From Congeria kusceri (Eukaryota > Mollusca > Bivalvia > Myida > Dreissenidae), in NCBI GenBank assembly GCA_027627225.1, contig CM051034.1, forward strand, positions 12,802,261-12,866,260: a DNA stretch of 64,000 nucleotides, given 5' to 3'. Position numbers and translations under genes: made by a program. How positions within the stretch are numbered: the first letter of the stretch is position 1; each line of letters begins with the position of its first letter. Below are positions 1 through 15,300 of the stretch, piece by piece. The notes below the pieces were generated by a model. The model did not search any database. It was not told the origin of the DNA and saw only the letters and a list, made by a program, of their open reading frames with translations.

Positions 1-180
1 TGATCCAGGACGACATTTTCCATTTTACTGTTTTTTCTGTTTGAAGGAAGTCTCTTCTAAACATAAATCCACTGTAGGCGGACAGTGCCGCCCTGGGTTA
101 GCCTGTGCAGACCGCACAGGCTGATCCAGGATGACACTTTACGCAAGTGCATTAAGCCGGTTTTCCCACAACATGTCTCA
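1..180. repeat. Foldback family R1, copy 1 (cut by window edge)
   Basis: Shows the internal inverted block (GCCTGTGCAGACCGCACAGGC around 101-121), then the terminal CATTAAGCCGGTTTTCCC. R1 units are about 260-bp near-palindromes with ends ATGAGGCGYGTCRTGGGAAA and the reverse complement. Confidence 0.85.
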
Positions 181-219
181 CTTCATCATTCTATGGAAAG
201 TTCTAAAAGGCGTGCATAC

Positions 220-324
220 CCTGGTGAACGGATCGAGGCTGGCCAGAATGTTGCTGAGCACACTCAGTAGCACCATCTCATCCTGGAAGCCACTCCATAG
301 CTGGGACAGGTGGATGAACTGGGG
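220..324 (-). CDS. CFAP206: CFAP206 coding exon 9 (last in window)
   Basis: 35 codons, PQFIHLSQLWSGFQDE...LSNILASLDPFTR; acceptor CTTGCAG, donor GTATGC, phase 0. A foldback repeat copy begins 40 bp downstream at the window edge. Confidence 0.92.
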
Positions 325-3300
325 CTGCAAGTACAGGCATAACCGGTGTATGTATGTTATTGTGTGTGCGCCTCTTCTTACTATTACTTATCATTATGAT
401 CATCATTATCCATCATCATCATCATCATCATCCTACTTCTCCTCCTCCTCGTCATCATTGCCATCATTATTATCAACATCCTTGTCAACATCATCAACAT
501 CATCATCATCATCACCATCATTATCATCATCTTCATCATAATAATCATCATCATCCTACTCCTACTCCTCCTCATCATCGCCATCATCATTATCATCACC
601 CTTGTCAACATCATCAACATCATCGTCATCGCCATCATCATTGTTATCAACATTTTCAACATCATCATTATCATTACTGTAAACATCATCATCATCTTCA
701 TTGTTAACATCATCATCATCAGCAGCAGCAGCAGCACCACCAACACCACAACCATCACCACCATCATAATCACACTGATAATGATTATGGTGGTGGTGGT
801 TTGACTTAGTTCAACAAAAACTACCTTTCAAAATGATTCATACAAAGCATTTTTACACAACTATTAATGTTGAATGTTTTCTCCAAAAAGAAAAGCAGAA
901 ACACAAGCATATCAGATACAAAGCCAAAAGACTTGGACATTTCAGCTTACATAGACTTGCGCGGTGGGTACGGCAGTCTTGGACTGTACAGTGGCCTGGA
1001 GCTGCTCCATCCTGGATGCAAGCTGCTGTTCCAACATCTCCACCTGCTGGGCACAGCTGATCACATCATTCTGAAGAGCAGCAATAGAGGATCTGATGTG
1101 TGCTGGTAAATAGCATATAGGATTTGATATGAGTTGGTAAATAACACACAGGATCCGACATGAGCTTTTAAATACTCTGATCAGAAATGAGTTGGTAAAT
1201 ACCATATAGGACCTGATACAAACTGTCAAATACTATAGAGGAACTGTTGTCAGTTGGTAAATAATAGAGGATCTGATGTGTGTTGGTAAATAGCGTATAG
1301 GATTTCATATGAGTTGGTAAATAACACACAGGATCCGACATGAGCTTTTAAATACTCTGATCAGAAATGAGTTGGTAAATACCATATAGGACCTGATACA
1401 AACTGTCAAATACTATAGAGGAACTGTTGTCAGTTGGTAAATAATAGAGGATCTGATGTGTGTTGGTAAATAGCGTATAGGATTTGATATGAGTTGGTAA
1501 ATAACACACAGGATCCGACATGAGCTTTTAAATACTCTGATCAGAAATGAGTTGGTAAATACCATATAGGACCTGATACAAACTGTCAAATACTATAGAG
1601 GAACTGTTGTCAGTTGGTAAATAATAGAGGATCTGATGTGTGTTGGTAAATAGCGTATAGGATTTGATATGAGTTGGTAAATAACACACAGGATCCGACA
1701 TGAGCTTTTAAATACTCTGATCAGAAATGAGTTGGTAAATACCATATAGGACCTGATACAAACTGTCAAATACTATAGAGGAACTGTTGTCAGTTGGTAA
1801 ATAATATAAAGGATCTGATATGAGTTGTCGAACAGTACACAGGATATTATATTAGTTGGTAAATAGCATATAGGATCTGATATGAGTTGTCAATACTATA
1901 GAGGATCTGAAATGAGATCCTGCGGCTGTGTAAAATCACAAGACCGAATCCATTTTCACAGAACAGAAAGTGGCTCACATTTTTGAACATATACTATTTG
2001 AATTGCATTATTTTTGTCAAACTTGGGTCTGGTTAAGTGTTTTTGTTTGAAAGCTGTGTTGGATGTATCTTCCAGAAACTGAACATACCATAAATCAAAT
2101 GTCAATTTACTTTTACTGAACATCATTTGAGGCGCGTCGTGGGAAAACCGGTCTTAATGCATGTGCGTAAAGTGTTGTCCCGGATTAGCCTGTGCAGTCC
2201 GCACAGGCTAATCCAGGACGGCACTTTCCGCTTTTATGGTATTTTCTGTTTCAATGAAGTGTCTTCTAACCATAAATCCACTTTAAGCGGAAAGTGTCAT
2301 CCCAGATTAGCCTGTGCGGACTGCACAGGCTAATCCGGGATGACACTTTACGCACATGCATTAAGTCCGGTTTTCCCACGATGCGCCTAATTTTTATTTT
2401 ATAATCTGGGTACTTAAGATCGTAACACAGGACTGGCTTGAAATAACCAGTCAGGTCCTTCGATCTGGGCTCGTATTCCAGTAACATCTTTAGTTTATCT
2501 TAAAATATTTCCACTTCAGTTACAATTTTTAGAATTATGTATTTTAAAGCTACCACAAATTTTCTAAATCCCTGTACACTAAAACACTTTAACTAACAAT
2601 TGTTAATAATACAGCTTATAGTTAATCTAAATACTGACGATAATATGCTGTGAAACAAAATAACAATAAAAAAACAAGATTGTGTGTTTGATAAACACAC
2701 ATGCCCCTGATTGGTGCTGAATAGCCCATTTCTAAGTCCAAATTAGGTCAAGATCAAGGTCAAAGTGAGGTTGGGTGGATTGGGTATGGTCATAAGCAAC
2801 AACTGTGTAAGTATCCAAGTGTTGTAGCAAGCGGTGTTGGTGCTAGATGAAACAGTAAAATCTAGTTAACCAAGAAACAGCCCATTTGAATTATTCTAAG
2901 TGCAATTTAGGTCATGGTCAATGTCAAAGTGAGGTTGGGTGATATGGGTGGATAGGGAATGGTCATAAGCAACAACTGTGTAAGTATCTAAGTGTTGTAG
3001 TAAGTGGTGTTGGTGCTAGACAAAACGGTGAAATCTACTTAACCTTGTCACGGACGGAAGGACGGACGCACAGGACAATCACTATATGCCCCCCGCATCA
3101 AGATGCCTGGGGCATAAAAAAATGAATTTAAAGATAAGGATAAAATATGTTTCTGGAATACAACCCCAGGCACTTGTGGGAATGTCTGCCCAGATGTACA
3201 ACGTACTGACCACATTGACACTTACCAGTATGACCCTAAGGAAGGCCTCATGTTGACGTGAGTTGATGAGGGCTTCCTTCAGCAGCTGAACTGATGGTCC

Positions 3301-6300
3301 CTCCATACTCTCCCCAGACTGGATCTTCTCAACCAAGGCTGAAGATGGAAACATTGCACATATAATGGTAATTCGAATTCAACATTTCAAGATTCTTTTT
3401 TTAGACCTAATGATCATATTAAATCTCATATTAAATGTTGTAAAATTGCAAAGTGGTTACAAGGCATTTGGATTAACATTGTTCTAAGTAATTGTTATCC
3501 ACTTAACGTAGAAAGACCCTAATGGGACTTTTTTCAGACCTTGATTTTCTTCTTATCTTTGATAATTAAATCTATTATGAGACTAAACTGTGAAATATAA
3601 ACAAAATCTAACCACACGTTTTGACAAAAATGCGATTTTTCTTATAACCCCTCATTTTTCTACTTCAACCTAAAATTCTGATGGGGTACACTTACAAAAA
3701 TGACTGACATACTGTCAAAATGTATTTTATTTATTCCCGAATAGCTTTAATTTATACGTTAAAAGTGTATCTTATGAAAAAGTATAACAAACACAAGTAC
3801 TAAAGTTGACCAACAATACCTATTACATTAAATTTGGCTAAGCATATGGTAAAAAACAATAGATTTCATTACAGTAAAAATACGCCAAACACCAATTATT
3901 GTAATTTTTTAAACTTTTATTTCATAGTATGTCAAAATCAGTAATACCAAAATATAATATAACCTTATCCGAGAGGAAAAGGGTATAAATTGACATAGGT
4001 TCACCACAAAAATCTCAAGGTATAACATTTGGACTGAAGCAACCCTATGTTATAAAAAAAAATATGAAAAATAAGACAAGTAAAAAAGCAAATATTTTCC
4101 TTCTATGTTAATTTTTTTTTTTCTCTTATAATTATAATCTATTAGCAGTATCGATATTAAATGAATTATTTTTGCATTAATGTTAAAGAAATAGTGTTTT
4201 GTGTAAACATTTTAAATACAAATGTAACTAGCTGAGGTTCACATGTCCTTGATTACCAAATTCAGAAAAATAATAAACATTTTTTATAAGTGTGTGTTTC
4301 AAAAAATTAAATGGACATTTTCATTACATTGGGTTAACAAGTTTAAAAAAACTGGCAAATCTGTGTGATAACTTCATCAAGACTCTTCTTGACGCTTGTG
4401 ACTATTGGTAAAATGTCACTGTTTTTGGATAAAAAGGTGTCTCTTAGACCATTCTCATCATTTCGCCGATACATAATTTTCAGATGTTTTTTACAGCGGT
4501 AGATCTCGTCAAAATTCCTCAGTGGAACAGGCCCAAGTTTACACAATGAACAGTATTTTAAATTATCCAACAGAACACCAAACTCGATCACCCGACGTCC
4601 CGCTCTCCATCCATCTCGACTGACTATTTTTCCAAGTTTTTGGTGTGAATGAATGTTATTTCACAGCAAGGAGCACGTATCTCCTTTACGCAGATATATT
4701 TTTATATACAAATAATTATTTTCAATAATACTAATAATCCTTGGATGTTTATTTATAACTATTTTAACTTAAGTGTAAGGAAATACACCAGAAATATCGC
4801 GAAAATGTCATAATTAAATGTAAACAGAAATTCCCAACAATGACGTCATTTGAAGGTATTCCCCATGTCAGAGTACCTTGTTTTTCTTCAAACTACATTT
4901 TTACTTTGATCTTTAAAGACAAATAAGCATTTATTTCACACATTTAATTGAAAATAACTCAACATTCGAAAAGTAATGTTTATTTTGCGAAAATAATTTC
5001 TGTTTCAGATCAAATCGATTAGATTTACGGTAAGTGGCGAATGGGCCGAAGTTAACCGATATTTCGCGAGTATTTCCGAAGTCATTAGGATCTTTCTACC
5101 TTAAATAACGATGAGGAGACAAATTCATACATACATGTACTTGCATTATTATATAGGTTGAAATAATTAACACTCACCTTTATGTTATATGAATGTACAC
5201 ATTAATAACGATGCATGCAATAGAGTTCACACGTGTCAGGATAAATTGTCCAACTTATACATGTAACCTTATGACAACAGCACTAATTATAAATCAATTT
5301 TGACTAAGTATTTGTGTGTGGCAAATAAAAACTTTTGTGTCCAAAACCATCAATGGAATCTCTATTGCAACATGGCATTAAAGTATTGAAAAAAATACAA
5401 CAGTCTCACTGGTAATTGTTGGTTCATAATAAGTTAGCATCTATTGTTGATTATTGATAAACAAACAACCGAATCTTGAAAACAAATAAGATGACATTTC
5501 GCAGGTTGAGTGTGAAACTGTTGTATCTGGTTAACATTTTATATCAGAATCAATAGTTTCACGCTCAACCCTTGGTTTATATTCCTGAAATCATCAACAG
5601 TGCATTGATATTTTCAGATATCTTGAATGCACAGATGAAAAACAAGTCTTGAATCGATACAATATAATAATTTATACAGTACCAGTATATTTATTGGCTC
5701 CTCTGAGGGCAGCATGGATTTCTGCATCAACATTCTGTGTTGTAGCTGGGACAGCCTCATTCAAAATGGCTGGCACTGAAATTTGACAATTTAAACATTA
5801 TTATTTTCCCTTAAAATTCAAACACCAAATATGTATGATACTGTACTTACACTGAAAACCGTCTTATAAAAAAATACATGTTCTGTTTGGTGTTAAGGTC
5901 AAAGAAGAATTCCAGTTATTATAACATTTATACAACTTTACATTATCTGACAGTGTTTCAATAAATCCACGACTTATGCAAAATAGCACATATCTAACCC
6001 TATTTATATGCAAAAAAAACACAACCATGAACGAACAAGTTTTGTGACATTTTCAAAATTATACCAATCTCTGTCTAGGCATAAGTTTTAAAGGCATATT
6101 TTATAGTTATTATTATATATTTTTATATCTTGTATTCCACTTAACAAACCTGATTTCATAAACATACAATGAATATACAGCATACATTGAGATCTTGCTC
6201 TAAATGTGCACTTACAGTCATCAATGCCTTCGCCTCCTTTTCCGCACTCCTTGTTGAAGAGTCTTATGCCCGTCACAATCATGGTGAGCTCCAGGAGTTG

Positions 6301-9300
6301 TCTCTCTTTGTCACGCTTTGTCAGAGACATGAACGTACCCAGCTCGGTCTGCGGAAACACGCTCTGCAAGGCGGCTGAATAAGAAAAACAACAGTTTAAT
6401 GATTGAGTGAAGGCCTGTGATGTTCCATGTTGGTTAAACAACAGTTTAATGATTGAGTGAAGGCCTGTGATGTTCCATGTTGGTTAAACAACAGTTTAAT
6501 GATTGAGTGAAGGCCTGTGATGTTCCATGTTGGTTAAGGCCTGTGATGTTCCATGTTGGATTAAAGACTTGTGATGTTCCATGTTGGAGTTAAGGCCTAA
6601 GATGTTCCATGTTGGAGTAAAGGCCTGTGATGTTCCATGTTGGTTAAGGCCTGTGATGTTCTATGTTGGAGTTAAGACCTGTGATGTTCCATGTTGCAGT
6701 TAAGGCCTGTGATGTTCCATGATGGGGTTAAGACCTGTGATGTTCCATGATGGGGTTAAGGCCTGTGATGTTCCTGATGGGGTTAAGACCTGTGATGTTC
6801 CATGTTGGTTAAGGCCCGTGATGTTCCATGTTGGAGTAAAGGTCTGTGATGTCCTGTGATGGAGTTAAAGCCTGTGATGTTCCATGTTGGAGTTAAGGCT
6901 TGTGATGTTCCATGTTAGAGTTAAGGCCTGTGATGTTCCATGTTGGTTAAGGCCTGTGATGTTCCATGTTGGAGTTAAAACCTGTGATGTTCCATGTTGC
7001 AGTTAAGGCCTGTGATGTTCCATGATGGGGTTAAGACCTGTGATGTTCCATGATGGGGTTAAGGCCTGTGATGTTCCTGATGGGGTTAAGACCTGTGATG
7101 TTCCATGTTGGTTAAGGCCCGTGATGTTCCATGTTGGAGTAAAGGTCTGTGATGGAGTTAAAGCCTGTGATGTTCCATGTTGGAGTTAAGGCTTGTGATG
7201 TTCCATGTAAGAGTTAAGGCCTGTGATGTTCCATGTTGGTTAAGGCCTGTGATGTTCCATGTTGCAGTAAAGGCCTGTGATGTTCCATGTTGCAGTTAAG
7301 GCCTGTGATGTTCCATGTTGGAGTTAAGACCTGTGATGTTCCTTGATATGGTTAAGGCCTGTGATTCCATGATGGAGTTAAGGCCTGTGATGTTCCATGA
7401 TGGAGTTAAGGCCTGTGATGTTCCATGTTGGTTAAGGCCTGTGATGTTCCATGTTGGAGTAAAGGCCTGTGATGTTCCATGTTGCAGTTAAGGCCTGTGA
7501 TGTTCCATGTTGGAGTAAAGGCCTGTGATGTTCCATGTTGCAGTTAAGGCCTGTGATGTTCCATGTTGGTTAAGGCCTGTGATGTTCCATGTTGCAGTTA
7601 AGGCCTGTGATGTTCCATGATATGGTTAAGGCCTGTGATTTCATGATGGAGTTAAGGCCTGTGATGTTCCATGATGGAGTTAAAGCCTGTGATTCCATAA
7701 TAGAGTTAAGGCCTGTGATTCCATGATGGAGTTAAGGTCTGTGATGTTCCATGATGGAGTTAAAGCCTGTGATGTTCCATGTTGGAGTTAAGGCCTGTGA
7801 TTCCATGATGGAGTTAATGCCTGTGATTCCATGATGGAGTTAAGGGCTGTGATGTTACATGATGGAGTTAAGGCCTGTGATGTTCCATGATGGAGTTAAG
7901 GCCTGTGATGTTCCATGATGTAGTTAAGGCCTGTGATTCCATGATGGAGTTAAGGCCTGTGATTCCATGATGGAGTTAAGGCCTGCGATGTTCCATGATG
8001 GAGTTAAGGCCTGTGATTCCATGATGGAGTTAAGGCCTGTGATTATATGATGGAGTTAAGGCCTGTGATTCCATGATGGAGTTAAGGCCTGTGATGTTCC
8101 ATGATTGAGTTAAGGCCTGTGATGTTCCATGTTGCAGTTATGGCCTAAGATGTTCCATGTTGGAGTTGAGGCCTGTGATGTTCCATGTTGGAGTAAAGAC
8201 CTGTGATGTTCCATGTTGGAGTAAAGACATGTGATGTTCCATGTTTAAGTAAAGGCCTGTGATGTTCCATGTTTGAGTAAAGGCCTGTGATGTTCCATGT
8301 TGGAATAAAGGCCTGTGATGTTCCATGCTGGAATTAAGACCTGTGATGTTCCATGTTCGAGTTAAGGCCTGTGATGTTCCATGTTGGAGTTAAGGCCTGT
8401 GATGTTCCATGTTTGAGTAAAGGCCTGTGATGTTCCATGTTGGAATAAAGGCCTGTGATGTTCCATGCTGGAATTAAGACCTGTGATGTTCCATGTTGGA
8501 ATTAAGACCTGTGATGTTCCATGTTTGAGTAAAGGCCTGTGATGTTCCATGCTGGAGTAAAGGCCTGTGATGTTCCATGCTGGAATTAAGACCTGTGATT
8601 TTCCATGTTGGAGTTAAGACCTGTGATGTTCCATCACGGAGTTAAGGCCTAAGATGTTCCATGTATACTTATACATTACATAGAATTGTGTGCTGTGTAA
8701 TTCTGTCAGAACATTAAACATGATGCTATTTTAAACAGAGATGTTTTTCCATGAAGTCAACTGCTGACCAATTTTGTTTTACTTAAAATGTATTTACCGG
8801 TAGATTACAAAAAATAAAAGGTCTATGGGGATTGTATGACAATGGACATGTACATGGATAATAAGGAAAGATATATACATATAAATATCATAAATATATG
8901 ACACCCTCTTAGGCTAACTATAAGACAATGGATAAAGGACGGAAAAAGGACGGAGAAAGGCTGGCTTACCTGTTGCCTCCCGAACCACTGCAATGTCAGT
9001 GGGACTCCCTAGGCCAGAACGAAGAAGAACGGCTGACACTATCTTCCTGTAGAGGCTCTCTAGTTCATCTCGAGTGCGAGCCCGACTGTCTGTGATCTCT
9101 CTCAGAACTGGCTGGAGTCGGGATTCTAACACGCGCCGATGTTCGTCCAGGAAATCAGCTGAAACAAGGTAGTTTATAAATGTATTTAAATGTAGGCGGT
9201 TAAATTAATATTTACCAATTAGGTGCAATGATGAAATTGTTAACTGTTGATTTTACTAAACATTTTAGCAAATAATTTGCACAATATTTAATATTATACA

Positions 9301-12300
9301 TATATAAAACGAAAATGCCTTCATCGAAATTTGTCACAGAGGTATAAAATACAGAAAGCATTTAAGGTATTAGCACTCTAATACGACATATTGATTTTTT
9401 GTTCTTTCTTCGCATATTTCTTTGTGTTATGGTATTCTGCATTCATAACCAAAGTTTAAAAACAATTCACCGCACAAATTATTTTTTTTTGACATTTTAA
9501 GTTGTCAACCCACAAAAAATTTTTTTTCCATTTTTTCTGAACCATGTATTTACAAGTTTCACTCTTATTAATCCAAATATTAATCAAACAACACTTTTTT
9601 AGTATGTATTTATAGATAAATGCATAATACATACAATTATGATAGTTTACAACGTGTAAGAAAAGGAATAAAGAAAATATGAACAAACAAGTGATGTCAT
9701 CATCCCTCGGAAAACCAGAAAAATTACAATCTCTAGTCACAAGTCATTTTTAAAATAAATTTGCAAAAAAAAATGGCAGTTGGAAATTACAATCTTTGAA
9801 CATAGAAATTATCTACAATGTATGTTTGAATGAAAAATAGAAAAAAAAATGGGGGTCACCAGTGAAAATGAAAAGTTCCTGCTTCACAATCAAGGGTACC
9901 CACGTTTGCCAGAAACGCCATACTGAATTTGAGACTTTTACATGTGAGCATATAGATGAGTTCAAATGTTCAAAAATAGATAAAAATGAGGAAAAGCTTA
10001 TAATAAACTCATAAACATACATACATACATACATCTCATCTCATCTGTGACATGTAACCTACACAGCGCAGTAAGTATTTGCTAACCTAGTTTGAAATTC
10101 CAAACGAAATGCGTTCTTCAATATATAAAAGACTTGAAAATGTGACAGGGGAAATAAGACAATTCATAATTAAGTAACGAGGCACATTCAATCATTCAAT
10201 CATACAAGTTTAAAGGAAAATAGCTTTATCAATGAATAGTGAAAACATTAAACTTATTATGATATACAAAACAAATACATGATTTTCATGGTCGGGTTTT
10301 GAAGAACTCCGCCAGGTTTGGGATAAGTGTCTCCAAAACCCGCTTGGTATTGGTGACCCTTGGCTGACCGTCTGAGTTCTTCGTTATGAAAATGTTCCTG
10401 AGACCATCCTCACCATCACGTTCAAAGATCATTCTAAGATGCATGAGGTTGAGTCCTGAGCCAGCTATATTTTCTGTTGTTGCGGCCTTGCACACATGAC
10501 TGTAAACAAGAACACTCAGTGACTGCAAGTTCCTAGCTTTTTCTTTGTTGAATTTGAGTCTATGATACACAGCAGAACAACTGAAGCTATGTGCCATCAC
10601 ACTGGTGGAACTCATATCTGTGTGAACAAAAAGGCGGCCAAGTGCTTGAACATCTTCGAAAGCATCGTGTGCTCCATATTCTGCTCCCATTAGGTCTTTC
10701 ACCAGATCCTCCTGCTTGTAAGATTTTTTGCCTGGAAGGTGTTTCCTAAATAAAGGCAGGGAATCTGCAAAACTACACTTATCCTTGAATGTGTCATAAC
10801 ATCCAGCTCTCTGCATTGCCTCACATAACACAGGAAAATCAAACTTTCGGCCATTATGTGCAAGAAGAACTGCATTAGGAAATTTTTCGAGCCAATTACT
10901 GAATTTGTTCAATGCAGTCTTGATGTCCACAGCACCTACAGGAACTCCATTTTTCTTCAGTTGCCCCCCTTCAAAGCACAGTCCAGTCACACCTTGAGCT
11001 CCTGGAGATATTGTCTCTGTTGGCAAAACATATTGCATGAAAGAGCGCTTCTCATTCATGCATTCGTAAGCAGCCATCTGGGATATCTGTGGAATCTGGT
11101 GTCCTCGAACTAAAATAAATGCACACATCAAATACATTGCTCTCGAGCTTTTCTCCAACAAGTTCATTGACACAATTATCAATAAAATACATAAATATTT
11201 AACATATTTATTTTAATCTCTGAAAGCATATAAATTAGAGAAAAAAACCTATAACACATGGTTTAATTGTTTGCATGCACTTACTAAGATCAGTAGTCTC
11301 GAGGTCAAATGCCAGAATAGTAGGAGAAGAAAGTTTCAGAGCTCGAAAATCACCCTTGGGCACTGGGTCAGGAATAACCTCGATGTCCGCGTCTTGTTGA
11401 TGACCAACACCTAAGGTATATAATCATTTTAACAATAATATAAAGATCACACATCAAATTTGAGTTAAAAATTTACATAACTAATACACATCTTGAAAGG
11501 AAACATTTATAACTTTCTTATTGCTAACTGATCATCAGTTTTACTATAAAGTTTACAAACAAGAAAAATCAAACCCATTGCCAACAAAGGGTCTTTGCTC
11601 ATGTGCCTCAACAAAATCATGGGGAAACAACTGTGATGATGATTGATTAAAATTGATGATGATGATTATTATGGTGACAATCAATCTTACCTGATTCATA
11701 TGACACTCCTTCTAAGGTCTCCTGGGCACCTCGATTGATTGCTCGTTCCTGTTTCATCACCAGTCTGCGGCGTTTGCTGGATGGTAGTTTCATTTTCTCC
11801 TGGACCCTTTTCCTCATCTTGGCACACTTGTCTGCATAACGGACTGTATGATATCCAGGTGACAACCCTGCTGCTGTATTAGCCTGTTTACAAAATAAAT
11901 CATGAGGAGCACAATTCTAAGTAAAGCGTCATTGATAAGCATACAAATGACAACTGTTTTACACATTTTTTAATTAGTTTGTATACATGACTTCTTATGA
12001 GTTTTCCAGAACGTTTTATCATTTTATAAGAAAGAATATGTATTTAAAATTAAAAAAGATCATAGGTTGTTAAAACAGACATCACTAAGTTGTAAAAGTC
12101 CAATTTCAAATACTGAAAATGTTAGAAGTGATTATCTTTATATACATACTGCATGATAACATATTGGGATCTTCATGAACTGTTGTAGAAACTCCGTAAA
12201 TATATCCAGACTGTAACAAGAATAAACAAGAACAAATAATAAAAACATAGAAACTAAAAGACTAACTGTGTAATCATTCCATATGAAAGGCCAGTAATTT

Positions 12301-15300
12301 AACACCAGTTACTATAAATAAAATATAAGAAAAATTGCCAGACTTTGGCATTTATTACCCGAAAAGTCAAAGTACCCGTGGCCTTTTGTATGGAATGATT
12401 GTTACAATGCATTTATAAACATGAACTGTGCACACAATTTTATGTCAACTCTGTAAGCAAAATGTTTGCAGCATGAACAAGTAACTTTGCAAAATGGAAA
12501 AACAAACTTGGGGTAAGTTGTGCAGTCACCTGAGGGATATAGGCTCTCCCTTCATTGACAAATGCTGCAGTGGAATGGACTCTGTAATCCAGTGATGTAG
12601 AGTTTCCATAATGCAGTGATTTTGGAGCTCTGAGGGCTACTTCTCTGTTTGCGTGTTCACAAGCCTGGGAGGACCCAAGGTTGGCATACTGCTCAGCATT
12701 GTTAGCAAGGCGCTGGAAAATACGGTTCAGCTCAGGCCTAAGTTCACCATCATCCTTTAGAGGTACTCTGTATGGCAAACTCTTGTGTTCATATCGTTGT
12801 TGTTCACGAGAATTTCTAACATGTCCACAAAAAGCTCCTTCGCACAAACCATGATCACCAAACTGATGTGGAATTATGGCATTTAGATTGTTTCGGAGTT
12901 CATTGGCTTTTCCAGCATTCTTTGCAAAAGCATAGCGAAGACATTTCTGTAAATGTTCGATCACTGTCTTGCTGATTTTCACTTTCTTGGAGTGATGCAA
13001 GGAATACAGTTCTTTCCCGACATTTTTCACAACATGATTTTTATCAAAACGTTTCTGTAGTGTAAGATTCATATTCCTTTTCACACGAGCTACTAAAGTA
13101 TTATCTCCATCACCCTCTAAAATCTCAACAGGCGTGCCCTCTGCAATAAGCTCCTTGAGTCCCTTCTCACCACTGACACTTTCCATCATACGCGCACTGC
13201 CAGAGTGATTGTGGACACAGTCATGTGCACGAACAGCCTGGCCTTTCCGGTTTCTTCGCCACCACTGGCATGTTCCACAGATACGATGAGACACGACAGA
13301 CTTCACTATCTTCCCTCCATACTTTTGCTTGGACATCAAGAATGTGTGTGCTGAAACAAATTATTCGACTATATAATAAAACTAGAACTGTGGCTAAAGG
13401 AGAACTAAATATAACCGCTGACAACTTGGACAATAAAAAAAGGACAACTTAAAAGGGGAAATAAATGCATATATAATGCAGCTATTGTAATTATTTGTGT
13501 ACACTATTCATGCATGAAGTTTGAAGTTGATATCCAAAAAAAAATTATAAGTTAAAAAATAAACTGACAGACGGTCAGACAGACATACATATTCCTATAT
13601 GTTTGAATAAAATTAAATGTATATTTTTGCTTCAGTGACAGTTTACTGCTTGAAATGAAGTGTTTGTTACAATTTACTTACATGTTAGACTGTCAAAACC
13701 CCGTTTCTGCCATGCGGTATCCAGAGCTACTGACATGCCTTTCCGAGTTTTACACGGGTACTGCCCTGATAGTTCCCTCCTTGCCTTGGCAGGTTCCTTA
13801 AGTCTTTGCTTTCTAATGATTGCCTTTTTCCTGGAAAGAAATGACATCTACAATTTACTATATATCATTTTTCATTAAGAAAAACAAATCATTATATCTT
13901 TGCCAGCAAAGTCACATGCGTAACAGATATTTTCTCACTTTTTTGTTCAGTTATTTTGTTAATTCTGTCTTGAAAGCATAGTTGTATAAGACCAAACACT
14001 GCTATAATAGGCACATTTTATTGTGATCTAAGTTAGTTTATCATTAATGCCTAATATAAACAGACACATTTTTTTTCTTTATAAAAAAATTGTTTACCTG
14101 TGTTCATGCTTTGGGTTGGTATCATCTTCAACATCTGTCAATTTGTCACCATCATTACATGTTGTTCTATATGCAAGTACAACCTCTCTGAAAAAAAGAA
14201 ATTTGGAATTTGATACAAACATGTACTCATGATGTTGTGTTTAAACTATTTCAAATATAAGTTAACTGTTTCATGGAATGCTAGTCAATCATACAGATAT
14301 ATTTATGCAAGGGATAGTTGATCTCAGCTGCCCACACATTTCTGAGAATTACCTGTCAAGGAATGGAATGTCCCAGTATACGTGTGCATGATGAGTAATT
14401 GATATCAAAACAGTAAAACTGCAGTTACAATCGCTTACTTAGCTATAAAAAGCCTAAACAAAGAAAATCAATTATTGTATATAGAAAATGCATGAGCATA
14501 CTTGGTATGAGGCGAGGCATCTGGAATTGCACATACTCCAAGATCTTCGTCAACATCTTCCATAATCTGTCGGCTCTCATTTTCTTCCTGCACAGCGATA
14601 TCACTGAAAAGATAACACCATTTTTCATTACTAGTACTTTATATGATGCACAATTTGCAACTATATTAATAATTAAGCTTAAACGCATACATACATTTTT
14701 CATCCAAATTTTAATACCAAATATTATCCCTACTGGATAGGAAACTGACTATTAACGTTTACATTTTATTAAATAGTTAAAACATGGGTTCTACATTAAA
14801 AATTACATTAATCAGTGAAATACCTACTTCATTTCCATCTGATATGCCTGTCTGGCAGCGTCTGATGAGGAGATAGTTGACACTTGTTGAATGGTCCTAC
14901 CCGCGCGTATTTCCATTTTCTTTAAGTTCGGGTTACTAATGGTTGGAACATTCAGTGTGGACAAAAAGTTGTTTACCCTTCCTGGACCACCAATGTTGTC
15001 GATCATTGCTGAAAAGATGATAAATATGTATAAATTTTAATTTGGATAATCACAATACATTATTTATAAGATCACACAAGTAGTGCTCCTTGGCATATCA
15101 TTTTCAGAATAGTATAAGGGACATAAGATACTTTCAATGTTTGTTTGAGGGAAACAACGTCACTTGGTTATACAAATTAAAACATGCTGTCCTTGATTTC
15201 CACGCATTTACAACACAACCTTTTTCTTACATGGTATCTATTCTTTTAAAAAATGACAGCAAATATAAGCCTGATTATATAGTAAAAAATCACTGACAGG

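Noticed and set aside
354..773. His-rich and Met-rich frames
   Set aside because: Translations of the (ATC)n microsatellite.
3501..5106. Target duplication for the deleted Mutator-like element
   Set aside because: Flanks (TTGTTATCC and AACGATGAG) do not match, so none is claimed.
8138..8550. Two minus-strand 62-codon frames (MEHHRPLFQHGTS...)
   Set aside because: Repeat translations of the 28-bp minisatellite.
10856..11113. Plus-strand 85-codon frame
   Set aside because: Antisense shadow of transposase-exonuclease exon 9.
12150..12210. 61-nt block with good acceptor and donor inside the transposase gene, readable as LDIFTEFLQQFMKIPI
   Set aside because: Including it shifts the frame so the next exon meets TAA at once, while joining 12,530 directly to 11,883 restores the NEG...LSPG family spacing. 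Treated as a cryptic exon.
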